64,000 bases of DNA, taken from Rhizomys pruinosus (lineage: Eukaryota; Chordata; Mammalia; Rodentia; Spalacidae). Under the pieces are notes generated by a model. The model had not been told where the DNA came from, made no database searches, and saw nothing but the letters and a program-made list of their open reading frames with translations. Positions within the stretch are counted from its first letter, which is position 1, and every line of letters begins with the position of its first letter. The stretch covers positions 676,609 through 740,608 of the forward strand of contig VZQC01013305.1 of assembly GCA_009823505.1 (NCBI GenBank). The letters are read 5' to 3'. Below, piece after piece: positions 56,908 to 64,000 of this stretch. The position numbers and the translations under genes are program-made.

Positions 56908-58350
56908 GAAATTAAAAACAGAAATAAAGACCAAGTCAGAAACTAAGAGAGAGCTAGTGAAAAACTCAAGGAAGACCTAGAGGGATACAATGAACAAACT
57001 TTTGGAAAGAACTAAAGGAATAGATGGACAAACTCCAGAAAGAATCTTTAGAGTGTGATATTTAAATGACAAACTTGGGAAGGTAAGTGGAAACATCTGA
57101 AAAGAAAGCCAATCCTAGTCAAAAAGTAGTGGAGCATCAAAAGATAGTAGATTTGAGAAACTCCAATAAAGAAGTGGGAAATACTTAAAGAATATCACGA
57201 GGATTAAGTAAAAAGGAAATAGAAACTGCATTCAATCAAGAGAAAGGAATGGAAAAAGCCTCAGATAAGAATGGAAGGAAGCAGAACAAAGAATACAGAC
57301 CTGGAAGATAACACAGAAAACTAAAGCTCAAATAAAGATGAAAAATTTAAAAATACACAAAGTAGAACAACCAAGAACTGTGACACTAATGAAAAGATTA
57401 AAAACCTCCATATCAGAGGAGTAGAGGAAGGAGAAGAATCCAAGAGAACAGTAATGATCAGATCTTCAACAATAATAGAAGAAAATTTCTCCAAAACTAA
57501 AAAAAGACAACCCATACAAAAATACATAATAGACCTCCATAACAGACAAGATCGAAGAAGACTCCCCACACATATATGGGTTAAAATTCTGTTGCCCCAA
57601 ACAAAAACAAAATCGAAGCCACAAGTAAAACACAAATTAGCATACTTAAGGGGAAACCCATGCAGATATTACACGCTTCGTCAGTGCAACCAACGTGTGA
57701 AAGCCAAGAAAACATGAGAAAGTATTCCCAGTGGTTAAAGGAATAATGCCGAACTCCGCTTCTATATCTACTGCCAGCAAAAAAGTCGATTATGGTTAGA
57801 GGAGAGAGAAAAATCTTCCATTACATAGTAACCGAAGATGAAAGAACATGTCTAAGAAACCAACCTTCAGAAAAGTACTTGAAGCAATTCAAAAAGGACG
57901 TAAAGAGGAGCAACTACCCAAGCAGCTAGAAAGAGAAACCAATAACAGCATAACGCAGAAGTAAGAAACCTAGACCAAAATTGCAATGATATAAGAGGAA
58001 GGAAGCAACATGCATCTTTAAATTATAACCTTAAATATATTAAATGGACTAAACTCCCCAATCAAGAAAAACAGACTGGGAGAATTGGAAAGTGAAACAA
58101 AACCATCCAATGCTGCCTTATCAAAAACCCACTCATCTCAAGGATACCTGGCACACTACTTTGGTTGAAAGGATGGAAAAAAGTTATTCCAAGCCGAAAA
58201 GGTACAAAAAAAGAAAGCAGGTTGTTGCTATTTTTTAATGATCCCAATAACTTCAAAGTAAAAGAAATAAAATAAGACGACAAAAGAGGGCCATTCATCT
58301 TTATCAAAGGAACATTCACCGCAATAACATTTCACAATTATGAATATATC
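56345..58350 (+). mobile_element. L1 copy d: 5' region, ORF1, start of ORF2; ends at N
   Basis: 5' region to about 56749 ('tttttttggagaacccatta' leader), ORF1 to about 57970, start of ORF2 endonuclease 58015-58350 ('caaaacccactcatctc'-type block near 58121). It stops at the undetermined base 58351, next to an unrelated B1. Indel-rich throughout. Confidence 0.82.
56750..57970 (+). pseudogene. L1 ORF1 remnant (copy d)
   Basis: The ATG at 56750 (MPGTR...) sits where copy e has its ATG at 61906. The frame is lost within a few dozen codons. An A27 run at 56878-56904 replaces sequence that is not homopolymeric in copies a and e, which suggests expansion or a sequence error. Coiled-coil region about 56930-57260, RNA-binding region about 57340-57620, C-terminal block near 57790. 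Inactive. Confidence 0.78.
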
Positions 58351-58351
58351 N
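58351..58351. other. Undetermined base (N)
   Basis: Single N between L1 ORF2 sequence and the T-run of an antisense B1. Likely marks an assembly join or unresolved position. Confidence 0.95.
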
Positions 58352-58497
58352 TTTTTGGTGTTTTCGAGACAGGGTCTCCCTATAGCTCCAGCTGGCCTGG
58401 AACTCACTCTGTAGACCAGGCTGGCCTTGAACTCACAGAGATCCACCTGCCTCTGCCCCCAAGTGCTGGGATTAAAGGTATGCACCACCATGCCCAA
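58352..58497 (-). mobile_element. B1 SINE, antisense
   Basis: 'ggtgttttcgagacagggtc', 'gaccaggctggccttgaact', 'gtgctgggattaaaggtatg', 'caccaccatgcccaa'. Clean copy, unlike the indel-rich L1 on the other side of the N. Confidence 0.95.
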
Positions 58498-58844
58498 TTA
58501 AGGTTTTTTTTTTCTTTTATTATACCATATACCATACCAGCCAATACATCTTTTTCTAGTAACAAATAACCCCAACATCACTATAGCTTATGAAAACCAA
58601 GTATATTTAATGCATATATAATCCATTTTAGAGCACCATAAGTTCTTTTCCAGGATCCATGATGTAAGGAGGTTGTCTTTGGACTTGTTGGCTTCACAGT
58701 ATCAGAGCAGTCAGAAAAATCATTTAGAAAAGAATTGAGGCAGAAGACCATGTTTTGTTTCCAAGCTTCCAATGCAGTGTATGCACAGTGTTTCCTCCAA
58801 AGGCACTGGAGAAGCCACAGTCTCAGTGTGGAAGCACTCTTCTT
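58498..58844. other. No gene or named repeat
   Basis: Nothing recognised. Confidence 0.45.
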
Positions 58845-58998
58845 TCAGTGGAGGTCAGAAGAAGGTTTAGGATCCCCTGGAACTTGACTTTTCCTATCCA
58901 TGCCAGTGCTGGGAACTGAGTCTATGTCCTTTGCAAGTCCTATGTCCATTTAAGAGCAGGCAGTGCTCTTAAATGATGAGCCATCTCTTCTGCCCTGA
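58845..58998 (-). mobile_element. B3-like SINE fragment, antisense
   Basis: 'agtggaggtcagaagaaggt', 'ggatcccctggaact', 'gccagtgctgggaactgagt', 'gcagtgctcttaaatgatga', 'gccatctcttctgccc'. Confidence 0.8.
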
Positions 58999-59907
58999 AT
59001 TTGTCAGTTGTTTTTCCAAAGCCTTTCTAAACAAACAAATAGATCTTCTTCCCAATCCCAAGAAGTAGCTATCTGTTTAAAGTTATTCTAAAGAATAATA
59101 AATGTTTGATAAACATAAAATCATTATATTGATCCTGTTCAATATTCTGATACACATGTCTGCTTATCATTAATATCATTAACTGTTCATATTTCTTTAT
59201 TAAAATGAAGCATATAAAAGTTGAACATCTGCTAACAAGAGGGTTCTGATAAGAACACAGGACAGAATGTGCCCATCTTAGTGGAGGGAAGATGTTATTT
59301 TCATGGGATTTCATTAGAGGAGAAAATCTAGTTTCCTTGATTAGAGTCATTTTGATTATAATCACTAAAACTGTAGAATTTGTAGAATTTGTTCTGCTTT
59401 CAAATTATTTCGTGGAAAAATAAGGTAATGTTCTTTTCTGGCTTTAACCAACTGTTTGGCATTATGTGAAAGTGTACTTTTCAAAGACAGAGTTGGTGCT
59501 TTTGCCACACATGTTCACTATCAGTCTCAACTGTGGTGACTGACATACCATATGAAATACCTTCTGTCATGGAAACCACCACTGGCAAAAGAAACTGTAC
59601 TTCTATAAAATATAAAATAAAGTAATAAAATACAATATCTGGTGTTTGTAACTCCAGTGAAGATCACTGCACAGTTATAAGGGTACTGCCAGGATACTAC
59701 ATTGAGATATCTACCTTCTGAACACTTCTGAATATTAATAAACAATTTGAACTTACAGAACAAATGTTAGGTTGTATTATTTTTAAACTCTACAGAGCAT
59801 TGGAAAATATAAATCATAATGTATCATATTATGGCATATTTCTCTGACATATACTTAAATCAGGAAATATACAAAACGAAAGCCTTAATGATATTATATT
59901 GATACTT

Positions 59908-59959
<52 letters not shown>

Positions 59960-61305
59960 GATGCAAGGTACTGAACCCAGAAGCTATTTCATATTTATAC
60001 ACTATTAACAACTCAAGCACGTATGTTGTTGTGCCATCATTTTTTTTTTGTTTAGAATTTTAAAATTGATTTTCATTATTCAAATGTGATTTTGTTCCCA
60101 AAAAATGACAGGTGCTAATTAATGCTTTATGTACATTATGAAATACTATTCTGAAGCTCTCATATATGTGTTGACTTCTAAAATCCCTGATCTTTTTGGC
60201 TAAGTTCTACTTTGAGCTCATCTACTTGAAATCTCAGTTGTTTAATGTCTGGTCACCATCATCAACCTATCATTTATATGTGTCAGTTCAGACATCTTTG
60301 TATAGGTTTGTCTGCTTAGATGATGGAGGGCTGCTATAGGTCTGGGCTTTCCATTTACAAAAAACAGGGATTATATTATTTATGACTTATTCTGTTGAAG
60401 TCTGTACAATTACCACTTCTTTTGGGAAAAAGAGTAAAGATTTTAGGAAGACACCAAATGATTGTTGCCTCCTTCATCTTGATGTCTGCATCTGTATAAC
60501 TAAATGTTATGATTAGCCTATAATCATAAAAGAATTGTGTATTTAGTTTGGGTATGAAATTAGCTAAAACACAAAACAAATCTTTCTATTGTTAAGCAAA
60601 TTATCCATTTTCTATCTTATGAAAAGCAGATTTTATGCATGCTTTCCAAAAGAGGAACTAACATATTAAAAAGGATGAATAAAATGTAATAAAAAAGATA
60701 CAAAACAGCTGTTATCTGCAAAGTCAAACAGGTATTAAAAGTTAGAACATTCCATGGTACTAATTATTTTTCTAAGAATAAAAATCATATCATGGTGCAT
60801 CAATCTTGTCATATGTTACTCCTTTTAAAATCCCATGAATCTCTCCCAGAAACCCTAGAGGAAGGGGCTTGCCATGCTGAAAATAAACAGATTATCTCTG
60901 GATGGCATAAATGTCCCACTCATCAGTTATTTAATATACCACAGTATACAATAGGAATTTACAGGTTACAATAACTGGCTTTTGCTTAATAAATTGTTAA
61001 TGCTTCCCCAGTTTTAGTTAAAGATTGTAGTGCAACATTTGCAGAATTGGCATTGCAAAAATGTCATTGATAAAGATGAACATCCTTAATCACTCCAACT
61101 CATTTAATAACTTAAAATTCCTGAAATTTCTTTGATTTCCTGAAAAATTACTTTGAATATGAAGATCACAAATAATACAGGAGTATAAAAGTTGCTTATA
61201 ATTTATCTTAGGGCATTAAGGTAAACTGGTGGAACTGGAATTATTTCATCTAATACCAACTGTCATACAAATACTTATAAACCAAACATTTCAAGAGTAA
61301 ATTCA
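58999..61305. other. No gene or named repeat
   Basis: AT-rich DNA apart from the GA microsatellite. Open frames such as 59069-59365 have no motif. Confidence 0.45.
59914..59956. repeat. (GA)n microsatellite
   Basis: Pure GA repeat. Confidence 0.97.
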
Positions 61306-61583
61306 TGTGGTGGCTTGAATGAGAATATCCCCATAGGCTCCAAGTACTTTTACATTTTCCCCCAGTTAGTAGCACTGTTTTGAAAGGTTTTAGGACATGT
61401 GGCCCTGCTGGAGGAAGCATGTCATGCCCATGGCTTTCTGCTCTGTCCACCTCTGCCACCATTGCCCCTGCCCCCTGTCATTATAGCCTCTAAGCCTCTG
61501 ACACTATAAGCCAAATAAACTCTCCCTTCTAAAATTTGCCTTGATCATGGTGTTTTGTCACTGCAACAGAGAAGTAACCAGTA
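61306..61583 (+). mobile_element. URR1-like hAT-type DNA transposon fossil, sense
   Basis: 'ggtggcttgaatgagaatat', 'ccccataggctccaagtact', 'aagccaaataaactctccct', 'gccttgatcatggtgttttg', 'agagaagtaaccag'. Same order as the reverse complement of 15237-15625. Assignment to URR1 is from general knowledge. Confidence 0.68.
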
Positions 61584-61617
61584 TAATGCTCAAGAATTAT
61601 GCAGATAGAATATTTTG

Positions 61618-61790
61618 AATGAGATCTGAGATCTCCTGAGGCCAGCGGAAGGAAGAGCAGGAGACAGCTGTCTTTGGCTTGATTAGATCTTGTGGCTGTG
61701 GGGGCGGAGTTATCCTCCCAGCCGGTATTAAAGGTGGCTTGTGTGACTCTTGGGATCTTAGATCTCCCAAGGCCAGCGGAAGGCACCCCC
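61618..61790 (+). promoter_or_regulatory. L1 5' promoter unit with TATA-like core
   Basis: 'ggccagcggaagg' occurs at 61640 and 61771, 131 bp apart, each preceded by a 'gatct.agatctcc' motif, so about one and a bit monomers. Between them: 'cttgtggctgtgggggcgga' and 'ggtattaaaggtggcttgtg', related to the core of the 22441-22925 monomers. Confidence 0.72.
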
Positions 61791-61905
61791 CCCCCCGCAA
61801 CTGGGATTACTAAGACGCATCTGAAGGAGGCAAGCAAAGCAAATCTTCAATACAGTGAAGAGGCATTTAGGACTCACATTGGAATACAGGCAAGGAGAAG
61901 CCCAT

Positions 61906-63060
61906 ATGCCAGGATCACGAAGAAGAGACAACACTGGAAAGGGGCAGGATAATCCCTCACCAAATTTTACCAACCCTATGGAAGACTCCAGCAGTGGGAT
62001 CCCTCTGGGGATGCCCCAGGACACAGATATCAGAAACACAATTGGGAACAAATTTAAAGAACTACAAGATTATAAAGAACAAATCAAAGAACTAAGAAAA
62101 GAGAATGAGAAACTCAAGAAGGACCTAGAGAGAGCGAATGACAAGCTCCAGAAGGAAGAAGAAGCACTGAAAAGATCCCATGTTGAAAAAGATAAAGAAT
62201 CCAACCAGCGAGCCAAAGAGCTACAAGAAGAGATCGAGAAGCTCTAAAAAGAAGTAGAAATACTAAAGAAATCAGAAGAGGAAATGAAAAAGGAAATCAA
62301 ACACTCATCCATTCAAGAGGAAAGGAATGGAAAAAGCCTCAGAAGCAGAATGGAGGAAGCAGAACAAAGAATATCAGACCTGAAAGATAACACAGAACAA
62401 CTAAAAACCTCAAGGAAAGATTATGAAAAATTTAAAAATACACAAACAAAGTGGAACAAACCAGGAGCTAGTGGACACTACGAACAGATCAAACCTCTGC
62501 ATCATAGGATAGAGGAAGAGAAGAATCCAAGAGAATGGTATTGATCAGATCTTCAACAGAATAATAGATTGAAAAACTTCCCCCCCCAAACTAAAAACGA
62601 GGACACAACAACATACCAATACAAGAAGTACAGACTCAAAAGACAACCGATCAGAAAAGAAATATCCCCACTAAACACACATCATAGTTAAAATGCTAGA
62701 CACCCCCAACAAAGACAAAATCCTTAAAAGCCACAAGAGAAAAACACAAGTTGACCTATAAGGAAACCTATCAGAATTACAACTGACTTCTCAATGCAAA
62801 CATGAAAGAGAAAAAAGAACCTGGGCAAAGACATTCCCAGTGTGAAGGGACAAGATAGATGCCACCGCAGGTTACTATATCCCCAGCAAAATAAAATTAT
62901 TAGTTGAAGTGAGAGAAAAAACAACCTTCCATGACACATAATACAACTTGGAAAGAATACATTTCCGGAAAAAACCAACCCTTCTAGCGAATACGTGAAG
63001 CCAATTCAAAGACAGAAGAAAAGAAACCAGACCCCAGGCCCCTGAAAAGAAAAAAATCAA
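61906..63060 (+). pseudogene. L1 ORF1 remnant (copy e), best preserved here
   Basis: ATG at 61906 gives the start MPGSRRRDNTGKGQDN, a basic N-terminus as usual for L1 ORF1. From about residue 45 a long Glu/Lys/Leu heptad coiled coil follows (for example ELRKENEKLKKDLERANDKL). A TAA at 62245 interrupts it; the same frame then continues open to 62544 (KSLRSRMEEAEQRIS region). After that, frame changes break the RNA-binding and C-terminal domains (about 62560-63060). One stop in the first 640 bp makes this the youngest-looking ORF1 in the window, but it is not intact. Confidence 0.85.
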
Positions 63061-63099
63061 AAAAGCATAACTGCAGACGATAGAAAACTATAGACACCA

Positions 63100-64000
63100 A
63101 ACTAGCAAATGGTATATACATAAGGCAAAAGGACGACAACCCGACAAACTTATCAGTCATAACCTTAATATTAATGGACTTAAAATTCCCCCAATCAAAA
63201 GACATAGAGGAGATGGATTAGGAAATAGAATCCATCGATACTGCTGTATACAAGAAACACACTCTTACCTTCAGGAACACAGGCTACCTCACCTTAAAGT
63301 GTGAAGGGATGAAAAAAAATATTCCACGGCAAATGGTACCAAAAAGAAAGCAGTGTTGCTATTTTACATTTTGCACAATAGACTTCAAAGTAACAAGAAT
63401 CAGGAGAGGAAGACAAAGAAGGCCATTTACATTTTTATCAAGGAACAATTCACCAAGAAGATTTTCACAATATGAATATAAAGCCCCAAACTTTCGGGTG
63501 CACTAAATCTTTATAAAGACAATTCCCCAGGCCCACAAGTCACAGATAACCCCAGTTTACACTCATGTAGAGATTTATATCCTACTGCAGTCCTTTGGAT
63601 AGGGCAACAGGACAAAGAATAAACAAGAGACACTAAGCTGATATGATATGATACACACAAATGGACCTCACAGACCTTTACGATAATATTCCATTCCTAA
63701 TACATAGAATACACTTTCTATCTTCCCGCCCATGGAACATCTCCAAAATCGACCACATACTGGGACAGAGAAAGAATAGAACCTCTACAAATACACACAA
63801 AGATTTAAACAATTTCTGCTTTTCATCCCCACCACGAATGCACAATTAGCTCACTACCATCAACCAAGACAGCCCATCTGCCTACAAGAACAACATGAGC
63901 CTAAACAACAGCAATCCTGAATAATAAATGATTGTCAAGGAGGAGATAAAGAAGGAATAAAAAAAGCATTCCTGGAAATTGAACGACAGTGCCAATACAA
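63100..64000 (+). pseudogene. L1 ORF2 remnant (copy e), endonuclease region
   Basis: 'ccttaatattaatggactta' near 63162 is the usual ORF2 start region, followed by 'tgctgtatacaagaaacaca' and 'agggatgaaaaaaaatattc'. The frame 63661-63849 contains SKIDHILG, a conserved segment of the L1 endonuclease. Indel-rich; continues beyond the window. Confidence 0.8.

Larger units (their letters stand above)
61618..64000 (+). mobile_element. L1 copy e: 5' region, ORF1, start of ORF2; continues past the window
   Basis: Promoter-type unit 61618-61790 followed by the ORF1 leader ('catctgaaggaggcaagcaa'), ORF1 from 61906, and ORF2 from about 63100. The first 900 bp are nearly free of frame changes; from about 62500 single-base changes become frequent. 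No 3' end in the window. Confidence 0.88.

Overview
The window is nuclear DNA from a rodent, and I find no intact protein-coding gene in it. The evidence for a rodent is the mix of interspersed repeats: B1 SINEs, tRNA-derived B2/B3-type SINEs with A and B boxes, ID-like SINEs and rodent-style LINE-1 (L1). The B2-type SINEs and the L1 5' regions do not look like the mouse or rat forms I know, so I favour a muroid or near-muroid rodent other than Mus or Rattus. I cannot name the species.

Layout: 1-3.8 kb is AT-rich unique-looking DNA with a few old SINEs. 3.8-12.9 kb is dominated by minus-strand L1 remnants, with SINEs and a perfect 34-bp-arm palindrome at 8.77 kb. 12.9-19.2 kb is AT-rich DNA carrying B1, B2/B3-type and ID-like SINEs plus one URR1-like DNA-transposon fossil. 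19.2-29.0 kb is a plus-strand L1 cluster: a 5'-truncated L1, a chimeric SINE, then three stacked L1 5' regions (two monomer types), two ORF1 remnants and one long ORF2 remnant with a recognisable reverse-transcriptase active site and C-terminal Cys/His motif. 29-34 kb is mostly unannotated with two antisense B1s. 34.3-36.1 kb is an endogenous-retrovirus-like gag remnant. 37-40.5 kb shows nothing I recognise. 40.9-44.4 kb is an old L1 carrying nested younger insertions, including a 628-bp retroposon with a 13-bp target-site duplication. 46-52.4 kb holds low-complexity DNA, SINEs, an L1 3' end and two stretches that may be retrocopy remnants. 53.5-54.8 kb contains an inverted pair of an unknown repeat. 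55.4-58.35 kb has two copies of the 628-bp family in tandem and an L1 that stops at an undetermined base (N at 58351). 58.4-61.3 kb is mostly unannotated. 61.3-64.0 kb has a URR1-like fossil and another plus-strand L1 (5' region, ORF1, start of ORF2) that runs off the window.

Working together: nothing here forms an operon or pathway. The layers are transposon insertions of different ages. SINEs have no protein and depend on L1 ORF2 protein; several here carry perfect 9-16 bp target-site duplications typical of L1-driven insertion. The observations most worth following are the 628-bp retroposon family, the L1 promoter monomers with a TATA-like core, a 17-bp internal duplication that marks a B2-type SINE subfamily, a B2-type/B1 chimeric SINE that appears to have moved as one unit, and the patchy single-base indel density that may reflect assembly quality. 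I see no evidence for a new defence, regulatory or metabolic system.
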